DNA of 35,461 nt from Gnetum montanum (taxonomy: Eukaryota > Streptophyta > Gnetopsida > Gnetales > Gnetaceae): NCBI GenBank assembly GCA_015680685.1, contig MNCI01000920.1:199640-235100 (forward strand), written 5' to 3'. A program made the translations under genes and the position numbers. The first letter of the stretch is position 1, and every line of letters begins with the position of its first letter. The notes beneath the pieces were generated by a model that made no database searches, was not told where the DNA came from, and saw only the letters and a list, made by a program, of their open reading frames with translations. Shown piece after piece: positions 9,774-19,169 of the stretch.

Positions 9774-11140
9774 TAACAAGTAGGATTAATAAATATTTTT
9801 CATTTTCTTTAATTTTACAATTTTTTATCTTTTAGTTTTTCATTTTTCAATTTCTTGTTTTATCTTTTTGTCTTTTTATCTTTTTATAAGTAATATCATC
9901 TATGAATAAGACACTCATGTGGCTCGTTGGTTGAGGTGTATTCTATGTTATCGAGTCTCAAGCGATCAATTATTTGGACAACGAGCCCATTACACCCACT
10001 CATCCATTCTACAAATAAGAGGTTCTGTTCGAGGGTACAATGATATTCTTGACATTCTTAAGACTTAAAATTAATTTTATGTTCATTGTACCCAAAATGA
10101 AGAAGGATGGATCAAGAGGGAATGATTAGGATGTGACATCAAGGGGAATTGTAGATTCTCCTTGGTGACGTTTTTGAGAGTTATCACGCAACATGGTTGT
10201 ACTAAGATCCTTGTAGATCTAATGCAAAATGGGAGTAAGAGTAATCAAAAGGCACTAAAAAATCCAATGCTTTTCTAGGGGGTCCCACTGGAAAGACATG
10301 CATCCATGCCTAAAGGTTGGTGGCTTCTTTGGATTCAGTAATCGAAAAAAAAAAAGAAACAAAGGAAGTGCCACAAAGAAAAAATTACTCCTCCCTTGAA
10401 CAAAATGCCAAGTGATCATATGCCTTGTTGTTCTAGTACTCTCATAGTTGCTCATCATGGGATGAAACAATGTGATGTCATTGATCAGAGGAATGGACTT
10501 GGTCCTAATCTTGGAACAATGGGTTAATGACACATTAATCATGCTTTACACGCAAAATTCATTATGCCCTAGGTCAATTACCTCATGTCCCAATATCTAC
10601 AATCCCTTCTATACCTCGTCTCACCTCGTTGTTCATGTAATTGTAGCTCATGTCTTGTGTAGTGTAGAATTCTTACCTCATCCCGATGATACTTACATGT
10701 GTGTGTTTTGTGGAACTAGTGTGGATTACATTTAACCCTTCTAGTACCCACAAACATGTTTAAGTGTGGTTATGCAAGGGCATTATAGGTTGGAACCTCC
10801 TTTGGGGAGGACCCACTTGCATAATTTTTGTAATTTTCACTCATAAAACATCTTCCACACACCATTTATTACCCTCAACATATTTTCAATGATGTTCTTT
10901 CCCTTATTACTATCCCTTTGATTCAAACATTCCCATGAACCATCACATAGCCTTTTTCTCTCCCTTACCACCTGAGGCCCTTATTGATACATTCCACACC
11001 ATCATAATTATTCATGCCTTCAGAACTAGGAAATTACTTTAGAACCCTTTACCAATAGTCCAAATGTCCTTAGTTTCCATCGTTAATATCAAAAAAATAT
11101 AAAAAATTTGGTATATTACATAAGTACCTTAACATCAATA
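9774..11140 (+). other. Non-coding middle region of element A
   Basis: A T-rich tract at 9790-9895 is followed by AT-rich sequence without a convincing gene. The part from about 10260 aligns patchily with 17800-18360 of element B (for example ACATGCATCCATGC against ACATGTACCCATGC), so this is the post-pol spacer. A strong conserved hairpin lies at 10770-10824. Open frames such as 10472-10735 have no family resemblance. Confidence 0.65.
10770..10824 (+). promoter_or_regulatory. Conserved two-stem hairpin in element A
   Basis: TTATGCAA-GGG at 10770-10780 pairs with CCC-AC-TTGCATAA at 10812-10824, leaving a 2-base bulge. Inside it CCTCC at 10796-10800 pairs with GGAGG at 10806-10810. Element B has the same arrangement at 18298-18351. 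The role is unknown; an RNA structure after pol is one possibility. Confidence 0.65.
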
Positions 11141-11219
11141 GGCCGCGATATCATGGCCGACGCGATATAGTGTCTGTGATATCACATACGTGATATCATG
11201 TCATAAAAATATATATATA
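11141..11219 (+). promoter_or_regulatory. Putative internal promoter of element A repeating the LTR motif
   Basis: GGCCGCGATATC opens the block. An 18-base near-palindrome at 11179-11196 (ATATCACATACGTGATAT) matches the LTR palindrome at 14617-14634 in 17 of 18 positions. An ATATATATAT stretch follows at 11209-11218, corresponding to the TATAAATA after the LTR block. It lies about 370 bases before the ORF3 ATG. Promoter function is inferred from the parallel with the LTR and with element B. Confidence 0.55.
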
Positions 11220-11268
11220 CACAACCCCCTATGCTACTTAACATCATTTTCAACTATTCACATGGGGG

Positions 11269-11390
11269 NNNNNNNNNNNNNNNNNNNNNNNNNNNNNNNN
11301 NNNNNNNNNNNNNNNNNNNNNNNNNNNNNNNNNNNNNNNNNNNNNNNNNNNNNNNNNNNNNNNNNNNNNNNNNNNNNNNNNNNNNNNNNN
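11269..11390. other. Assembly gap of 122 Ns
   Basis: Unknown sequence. The gap probably holds the first part of the ORF3 leader, including any splice donor corresponding to 18920/18921 in element B. Confidence 0.99.
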
Positions 11391-11590
11391 ATAAATGTGC
11401 CAAAAATAATTTCATCCCCTTAGTTATACCGGGAAACTAGATTTGGAAACCACTTAAGCAAAGAGGATTAAATATTATAATCTTTTAGGAAACATCACAC
11501 AGAGATAAAAAAAATTCATTAAGGCAAGCAGTAAGGTATAACCTAACTTTGGTAACAACCTTACTAATGATAGGCCCCATGTGATTGCAG

Positions 11591-14370
11591 ATGGCCTGGA
11601 AGCATGGACAATAGGAAGGTCCTGCTCAAGGAGGGAGTAAATGACCTAGGAGAAGTGGACAAGTTTCTACTAGAAAACATGAAGAGTAGAAGGAACAATC
11701 ATTTAGCATCCACCAAGAGGACCCTGCTACTATACAATCAAGGTAGGCACAAGGAGGAGTTGCTACAACACTTGAACAGGAACAACATCTCACATTGCCC
11801 TAGGATTACGTTTAGGCTATCCACGAAAGGTCCATTTTCACTGTGGTGATTGTGGAATTAAATTTTGAATCTTTCACAAAGCTTGCTCTAGAGGCTATTA
11901 GGGACCACCTCAAAGGGTCCCCATTATGACCTATCCTCTTTGAAAGTGGTGCTTGGTACTTAGGGGAAATGCACCAATTTTGGCACAACAAGGAACAGGT
12001 CACCACGGTTAACATTTGTGGTGTGACAGTCGATTTCTCTATTCAGGCCATTTCAGAAGTATTAAACCTTTTGAATATAGGGCCAAAGGTTGCTCAATTT
12101 TCTACCAATTTAGACCCTGATGCATGATGAGTTTGGTTGGAAAGGGCATATGGCAAGGAAGATAAGACGTTTGGAGAGTTGACGATGGAAGAGAAGATCT
12201 ATTTCAAAATAGGGACTTATCACCTCTTCCCCACAAAGGGCTTAAAAATAATTTCAACATATGTGGCAAGAGTATGTGCAATGTTGATGGGAAAGGTTAA
12301 TGCTAACCTACCTCATCTATATTTTACAGAGATCCTGAGACGGTTTGAATAATGGAAGATAGGGAAGCTTGCTTTGCCCTTTCCTTGTCTTATCAGAAAG
12401 CTATGTAGGTGTGATGGTATCAGAGGATACACCAATGATGTCCTCTAAAAATCCAAAAATGCTTCCTGTGCTAAACTGCTAAAGCCACCAGCTACAAGGA
12501 AAATCATTGGTGAGACACTAGGGCTAGAATAAGAAAAGGAACAAATGACAGGGCCAATTGTAGCTCAACTTGTAGGACCTAGCCAACTTTCAAGCATGGG
12601 ACCTAGCCAAAAACAAGAAGCAAGGCCTAGCATGGGCTAGCAGGATCAACCACCACCACCATCACAAGATTATAGACCATCGATGAGCCATCTCCGGCCC
12701 ATCGCTGAGATGGTCAATTAGGGAAGTCGTGATGATGCAAATATTTTCCACATCATCAATGATGCCTTATAGCCCACAGTTTCTTTAGATCATGCAAGGG
12801 GTGAAGTGTCCATCCATACAAGAGGAGGGGAGAGCACTTGGTCACAAAAAATCTTAGGAAATGCTGGATCTTTTCAAGTGCAATTAGAAATTGGTGAAGG
12901 GGCCATAGTGGTGGTCATGTAGCACCAGGATGCAACAAGAGCTATAGAAGTGGTTGCAGACCACATTAAAGAATTATTTAATGTACCTATTATGCCACCA
13001 ATAGATCTTACAGGAGCACGGGATGCTCAAACTCTATTCGGAACCTCAATGACTCTTGCGGAACATGAGGATGTACTTGACCAATTGCTACAAATAGGAT
13101 AGGTAATGACGTCCCTATTTGACATCCCTTTGGATGTTATGGAAATTTAATCAGACCTCATTTCTACCAAGGGGAAGTTAGTATTGATAGAGATGAGCAC
13201 ATTGAAGTAGAGGTGAAAAATTGCAAGAAAGGCTCATGACCCTATAAGCAGCACAGTAAGATCCTTCACAATTTGTTCCCATAGACTAGCTTGACACTTT
13301 CAAAACTGAGTAACTAACCAAACTATTGATGGAGAATAAGAAGATGGTAGAAGAAAAAGAGAAGGCTGTTTGGGATGCCTCTATAGCACAAGTGCAAACT
13401 TATGTGCATACCAAGGCACTCAATGCCTTACAAGAGGAAAACAAGTAGCTTGTTGTTGACAACCTTTGGTTTACCTTTGTGGAGAAGCAAAAGAATGTTC
13501 TTGAAGAACATTTTCAACAGTTGTGAGAACAACTCATCTGGGTCAACTAGGACATGAACCATTTAGCCAGGGAAAATCGAACCCTCTCGATGGAGGAGGT
13601 ACATGCCAGAAGGAGGCTATTGAAATAAGTGCATGGTAGAATGAGGCTAAACAACATGAAAAGCTAAAGGAGCACTTCTAGGACAAAGTGGGAATGTATA
13701 AATAGATCATTGAGAAGGAAATCCATATGGCCAAGGCCCACATAAATGCTATCAGTGCTCAAAAAACTGACTGGTGGGCCATATTGGACACATATGCATT
13801 TGCCCACTAGGTGGAAGTTAAGAATTGGGACCTATAGATCTAGGACCTTACAGAATACATGGAGGTGGAAAACCTATGGTATGCCAACCTTGACATGTTA
13901 ACAACAGGGCACCTAAGAATAGAGCTTGAGCAATATGTAGCCACCACCTACATCAAATATGAAACAAAATTTGCAGAACGCAAGAAGATACTACAAAAAT
14001 TGGAGGTTGCAAATTCTAAACTTGAGGTGGTTAAAGCAAGCTACCAGGGACAAAAGATGTCTTAATAGACTTGGCTTGATGGTTTGCAGATTTTCAAGAA
14101 TACAGAGACAAAGCTAGAGCCTATGAGGAGGAACGGTATGTGTTTGTGGCTTGGTATGTCAAGGCAAATAAAATGTTTTAGCATCTACCCTGCCCATGGG
14201 AGGTGCCTACTCCATCAAACATTGGAACATTAGCATGGACGACATAGGATTCCTAAACTGAAGAGGAGAAACTCTAGGCCATACTTCAATTCCATCAAAT
14301 TCCAAGACCTGGAGCACAAGACAAGGGAAAAGCACCCATGGAGGAGCCACCACCATTAGGATCTACATGA
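11591..14370 (+). pseudogene. ORF3 (env-position accessory ORF) of element A, plant transposon-protein-like
   Basis: Function unknown; it sits where Athila elements carry their env-like or extra ORF. The ATG at 11591 directly follows GTGATTGCAG, a good 3' splice site. The frame is continuous with only nonsense changes to about 13280. The N-terminal domain (11840-12350) contains LNFESFTKLALEAIRDHL, VTTVNICGVTVDFS, VWLERAYGKEDKTF and YHLFPTKGLKII. This pattern resembles the putative plant transposon protein domain of plant Ty3/gypsy extra ORFs. A Pro/Gln-rich linker follows (12540-12700), then long Glu/Lys/Leu-rich helical segments (13320-14060) of coiled-coil type, with frameshifts near 13290 and 13600. 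The likely C-terminus reads GKAPMEEPPPLGST and stops at 14368. Element B ORF3 is homologous throughout. No signal peptide or convincing membrane segment was seen, so an envelope role is not supported. Confidence 0.65.
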
Positions 14371-14549
14371 GTTCCATCAATTTTGTAGCTATAGGATTGT
14401 CTTTCTTATTCTTTGTGTTGTGTCTCAATTTTTTTCTGATTCCACACTACGACATGAATCCATTCTCCCCAGTTAATAATCCCATACCTATCCACTGTAT
14501 AATCGATAGAGCTTGTTTTCACCTTAACTCGAGGATGAGTTTTCATTCA

Positions 14550-14561
14550 GTTGTGGGGGTA
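14550..14561 (+). promoter_or_regulatory. Polypurine tract of element A
   Basis: GTTGTGGGGGTA immediately precedes the 3' LTR start (TGATGAG), where plus-strand DNA synthesis is primed. B has CATAGGGGTA at the same place, and an AGTTGTGGGGGTA string also occurs internally in B at 18931-18943. Confidence 0.75.
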
Positions 14562-15386
14562 TGATGAGTTATCATTTTGTTGGCCGCGATATCACAACCA
14601 TGATATTACATACATAATATCACGTACGTGATATCGTGTATGCAATATCGCAGCCTGCTTCCCCATTTATAAATAAGAAGTAGGAATATTTAGTAGGAGT
14701 CTAATTAGTTTTAGAAGTTATTAAGTTTAAGTTTGCAGTACATTAGTTTTCCTCTCAACCCTTTTTGCACAGTGCATGCCCACAGTGTGGTGATTGTAAT
14801 TGTACGACATCCTTATTCGAGTGTGACATGATCGAAAATAAAGATTGAGATTACTTCATCATTGCAACATCCACTTAGCTTAATTATTTATTTAATTATT
14901 ATTTACTACTTTCTTAGTTAATATATCTTCATCCTAAACTCCTATTAAACGAGGAATGAGAATGACTTAATCATGAGCATTCAAGTGTGACTACTTGGTA
15001 TCCCAGTAGCATACTTAGGCCATGTGGTTGGTAATCACAGTGGTAGTAGTGCACGAGGTCCAAGATGTGTAAGGATGATTGAGGAACGGATGCTCATCAC
15101 ACTTAGGCTAGTTAGATTCTGTCTTACCCTCTCTCTCTTAGCTTAGTTAATCTTATTTCCCATCATACCTAGGAGTAGCATTAGTGTAGGAACACATCAT
15201 ACATCTCACTTTGGACTAAACCATATGTGAAAAATTTAATAGTAGTTTAGGTGGGAAGACAACAAACTATGACCTACGAGTAACTATCTAGATACCACAA
15301 CTAGTCCATCTACAGATTTCGACTGGATTGTGTGTGAAATGCTCGTATTCGTATGATTAAGTGTAGGGGTACCTCACCACTCATCA
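14562..15386 (+). repeat. 3' LTR of element A (825 bp)
   Basis: Bounded by the terminal inverted repeat TGATGAGT...ACTCATCA. U3 holds a GATATC/GTGATATC block (14582-14652) and a TATA box, TATAAATA, at 14668-14675. A poly(A) signal AATAAA is at 14837-14842. The last 386 bases match the partial 5' LTR. Confidence 0.92.
14582..14675 (+). promoter_or_regulatory. U3 motif block and TATA box of the A LTR
   Basis: GCGATATCAC, ATGATATTAC, the perfect 18-base palindrome ATATCACGTACGTGATAT (14617-14634) and AATATCGC occur within 71 bases, followed by TATAAATA at 14668. The block is also found ahead of ORF3 at 11141. Confidence 0.75.
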
Positions 15387-15387
15387 C

Positions 15388-17178
15388 ATAGAAACACCAA
15401 TTCTATGGGCACCAAACTGGTCTACACCATTCCACATCATGAAAGATGCATCTACCTATGCCTTGGGAGCTATGCTCATGTAGTGGGATGATAAGAAACA
15501 TCAATACTACATCCCCTACGGAAGTTGAAGCATTGTGGGGGCACAACTAAATTACACCACCATGGAGAAGGAACTAATGATAGTTGTGTATTCTCTTAAA
15601 AAGTTCAAGCACTATGTGCTTGGCTACAAAGTATTTGTGCACACAGATCATAGTGCAAATTGCTTCCTCATGAATAAGCTAATGGTGAGCCCTCATATCA
15701 TATGATGGATCATGATCTTGCAGGAATTCGATCTCACAATGGTAGATCAAAAAGGGATTGAAAATGTGGTCGTTGACCACCTCTCTCACTTAAAATGGGA
15801 TAATAAAGAGGAGGAGAGCTTGCTCTCTAATCAGTTTCCAGATGAACTCCTCTTTATAGGAGCAATAAATGACCAAAATCCCATAGAAACAACATGGTAC
15901 AATGGCATCCTCATCTATCTTCTCACTTACGAGATGCCACAAGATCTTGACTTTAGAAAGAAGTAAAAATTTCTTCATCAGGCCAAATACTTCATGGAAA
16001 TTAATGAACACCTTTACAAGGTGTGCACTAATGGCCGAATTCTTTGGTGTGTCCTTGATGAAGATCAACTACGTGTTCCCTAAGATGTTCACAAAGAACC
16101 TTTCAGAGGCCTCTATGTAGGGAGATGCATAACCATAAAAATCTTGATGGTAGGATACTATTGGCCTACAATCTTTAGGGATGTCCAATAGTTTGTTTGA
16201 TCTTGTGAACATTGTCAATGAGATGGTTGGATGACCACTTGAATGGAAGGTCCTATACAGTGGATTCAACCATTGGAGCTTTTTGACATATGGGGTGTTA
16301 ACTTCATGGATTTCATCATGCCCATGTCTAATGGAAAGATGCATATCATCGTAGTAGTTAACTACTGCATAAAATGGACAAAAGCAACAACTATTACTGA
16401 TTGTACATCATCCATTGCTACTAGATTTATATAACAAAATGTTGTAAATAGGTTTGGGGTGCCACATGCACTAATTTATGATAATGGAACTCATTTCATA
16501 GGTGTCACTTTTAGAAAATTAATGCAACACTTGGGAGTTGAACATAAATTAACAACACCCTACCACCCCCAAGCCAATGGTTAAGCAAAGGTAACTAACT
16601 AGAAGATCACAAGGATCTTAACAAGAATCATAATCAAATATAGGAGAGATTGGAGAACCAAACTCAATGATGTCCTTTGGGGCTATCTTTTAGAATGAAA
16701 CCTCCCTATTGGCTACTCTCCCTACGAGTTAGTGTATGAAAAACTTCCAATGTTCTCGATCTAGTCCAAGCTTTGTACACTCTAAATAGCCTCTACTTTG
16801 GATCTTGACCTAAGTCTAGCATAGAAAGAAAGGTTGATCAACCTAAATGTGCTAGATAAAAATTGATTGGTGGCCCTCTCTTTGAATGGGGTGAATAAGG
16901 CATTCAACAAGCAATGTCATGACCTCAAAATATGGAAAGTAACATTTCAACTAGGTGATAAGGTTTTCTATTAGAACCCCACACATGTACACCAAAAGAT
17001 AAAATTCCAAACATTATGGGAGGGACCTTATATAATTGATCAAACCTTTTTATCTGGGGCCATGTTAATCTACAAACTTGAAAGCCCAAATAAAAAGAAG
17101 TTGGTCAACATCCAACAAGTAAAACCTTTCCTAGAACCAAGACAAGCCAATGCAACTACCACCTCAAAGGATGGATAA
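15388..17178 (+). pseudogene. pol: pol 3' part of element B: RNase H and integrase
   Basis: One frame of 596 codons plus stop, no frameshift, about twenty premature stops. RNase H: KDASTYALGAML, the MEKEL block and VHTDHSA keep the acidic residues. The integrase N-terminal zinc domain is partly intact: VHKEPF keeps the first His, the GGHF His is replaced (GLYV), and SCEHC keeps both Cys. In the catalytic core the first Asp is Asn (GVNFMD, codon 16300), the second is kept (YDNGTHF, codon 16480) and the Glu is Lys (NG-stop-AKVTN, codon 16588). Both losses are G-to-A. The C-terminal part ends WEGPYIIDQTFLSGA...LVNIQQVKPF and TAA at 17176. It aligns with Athila-type Ty3/gypsy pol and is catalytically dead. 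Confidence 0.88.
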
Positions 17179-18297
17179 TCATGTTCCATTTTTCAAATCT
17201 CCTCCTTCCAACGCAATCATGGGGGAGATGACCATCTATGCTAATGATCCATATAGCTTCTTAGTTTTTCTACTTTTTTTCCTCATTTTTCATTTTACAA
17301 GTTATTTATTTTACAAATTTTTGTTTTTCAAATTTATACCAATCTTTCACCATTGTTAGTACCTTCAAAATTTTCTTGACTATTTTACACTTTCTTATAT
17401 ATTTTACTTTGTTTNTCTGGTTTCTATTTTTAAATTTTATATTGATGGCGTAATCATGTTTTATTTTTAATGGAATAGGCAGTGAGTCCATGACATTTTC
17501 CCATCCACAAACTCTATAGTTTTCCTTAGTTTGGAAGTTTGAGGTTCCTTTCATTAAATCAAATTTTAATAAATTTGTGACCTTGGTAGTTTCTGGAACT
17601 AGAAAGGATTCAAAGGTTTGAACAAGGTGTAACTTCAAGGGGACTCAATACTCTTTTTACTTTTCTACTTGAGTGCTTGATTATTTTTCATGGACTTCTT
17701 ATCATTCCATGTTCCAGTACTATAAAGTCCAATAAAGTCTTTGCATGGTGTGGTTCCCATCCAAAATCCAAAAAGGAAAAAAGTAAAAAAAACTTTATGG
17801 GAATTCAAAGCACACCCCTTAGACAAATAAATGGGCTACAAGCTCTGGTTATGGGACAAGAAAGACATGTACCCATGCTTGAAGGTCCCCTCTAACTAAG
17901 GGCTTCTCTCACACTTTCTACTTCTCTTTTCTTCCCTTTTTGGAATGATTTTTGTTTTATGAGAGCACTCTTATGTCTTGAGTGGGTTGATTGGTCCTAT
18001 AGTGGTGATGTGAGTCACTAAAAGAGCCTGGTTTTGGTCTAGACTAAGGATGAATCTTCTTAGGTCATTTTAAACATATATTCCACAAGGGACTTGTTAT
18101 GACCTAAATATGGAATTCTATCTCACCTTCTCAGTCATCCATCTATGCTACCATAACTTACCTTACTATCAGTTTCCATGTTATGCTCGATGTCTTAGTT
18201 TGACATATTGGAATTCTTGGATAGATTCTTTTTGGTTAGTCTTTAACTTTTCATGACCATTAATCAACTATGGGACCCACAGACTCCTTAGTTGGGG
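17179..18297 (+). other. Post-pol spacer of element B
   Basis: T-rich sequence (17260-17450) and then AT-rich sequence with no recognisable gene. Patches align with 10260-10770 of element A. A lone N is at 17415. ORFs such as 17306-17638 (minus) are Lys/Asn/Ile-rich products of base composition. Confidence 0.65.
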
Positions 18298-18351
18298 TTA
18301 TGCAAGGGTAACAAGGGCATGAGCCTACTATGGGGAGGACCCACTTGCATA
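18298..18351 (+). promoter_or_regulatory. Conserved hairpin in element B
   Basis: TTATGCAAGGG at 18298-18308 and CCCACTTGCATA at 18340-18351 form the same bulged outer stem as in A. The inner stem is degraded (CCTACTATGGGGAGG). Confidence 0.6.
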
Positions 18352-18629
18352 TCTCTTGGGTTGGTTAGTTAAGTGCCTTACCTTAGGCATTATTACAATT
18401 CTATCTTTTACATATTCCATTGTGCACACCACTCTGTGCTCTTTGAACTCTCATGTTCCATTCCATTTTACCATTTTTCCTAATTTTCTTAAATTTTAGA
18501 ACTTCAACACTCTCTTCTCACATTTTCATCATGTTTGTGGCTATTTGTGCTTCCATTTAATCCTAATTTCATTCAAAATATCTTTGTAATTTTTAAGTTT
18601 TGACCAAGTCAATAAAAGTTAATGGTGGT

Positions 18630-18774
18630 CAATAGCTACATTGGTGAAGCCCCATCAACGCAACCAATTGTGTCAACTAGGTGCCATCGATGAGGCCCCA
18701 TCAATGTAGTTGACCATGCTAAGTAGGCCCCATTGATGAGGTCTAGTCAATGCAATACAAAAATACTATAAATA
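18630..18774 (+). promoter_or_regulatory. Putative internal promoter of element B repeating the LTR motif
   Basis: Several copies of a GGCCCCATCGATG-like motif (for example CATCAACG, CATCGATG, CATCAATG, CATTGATG) are followed by TATAAATA at 18767-18774, the same octamer as in the LTR. The string at 18692-18710 equals LTR 22122-22140 except for two adjacent bases, CA against TG, which are the two decay products of one CpG. Transcription is predicted from about 18800 towards ORF3. Confidence 0.62.
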
Positions 18775-18920
18775 CGATCAAACACTTAGGAATTTTCCAC
18801 ATTTGGTCCATAACGCCAAAGGATTTTTTGCAATTTTCAAAGCCTAAAGCCTTCCTAGGCCTATAAATCTCACACCATTTATCCAAATCATCTTGTTCTT
18901 CAATCTTGCAATTACCAAAG

Positions 18921-19169
18921 GTATGATCTTAGTTGTGGGGGTAGCAAACCTCAAGGTTTTGACAATAATTTTTTTCAAAATTTTTTCTAACTCTCTTAAA
19001 GGGTTACACAATAAATGCTATGAACTCATTAATTTTTGAGAATTTAACCCTTTTAAAAACTTCAGTAAACTAAAGATTACATTAATAATTAACTACTTAG
19101 TTTATTCATCCATAATCACACCTTAGCCAAATATAAGCACCTCATGAGATAAGATATGTGTGATTACAG
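18921..19169 (+). other. Putative leader intron ahead of element B ORF3
   Basis: CAAAG|GTATGATC at 18920/18921 is a good plant splice donor, and TGTGATTACAG|ATGGC at 19169/19170 a good acceptor touching the ORF3 start codon. The 249-base interval is AT-rich. Element A keeps the acceptor (ends 11590); its donor would fall in the N gap. Confidence 0.5.

Larger units (their letters stand above)
7261..15386 (+). mobile_element. Element A: Athila-like Ty3/gypsy element lacking pol
   Basis: Direct LTR copies at 7261-7646 (partial) and 14562-15386 frame a tRNA-Asp-type primer site, gag, a non-coding middle part, a large third ORF and a polypurine tract. Offset 7740 aligns the two LTR parts without gaps along their 386 shared bases. 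There is no protease, RT, RNase H or integrase between gag (ending 9773) and the post-pol region, which aligns with the same region of element B. A is thus a pol-less derivative. It is itself inserted in B's RNase H, and is interrupted by M in its 5' LTR. Confidence 0.85.

Noticed and set aside
9900-10060. tRNA-like start (GGCTCGTTGGTTGAGG) in the A spacer
   Set aside because: No cloverleaf: no matching acceptor stem, anticodon arm or T-loop could be found.
11190-11440. ORFs spanning the N gap
   Set aside because: Most residues are unknown; the open frame is produced by Ns.
14367-14564. Small hydrophobic ORF before the A 3' LTR, possibly a membrane anchor of an envelope
   Set aside because: It overlaps the ORF3 stop and the polypurine tract, has no counterpart in B and no signal peptide or fusion-like motif; it is more likely T-rich 3' sequence.
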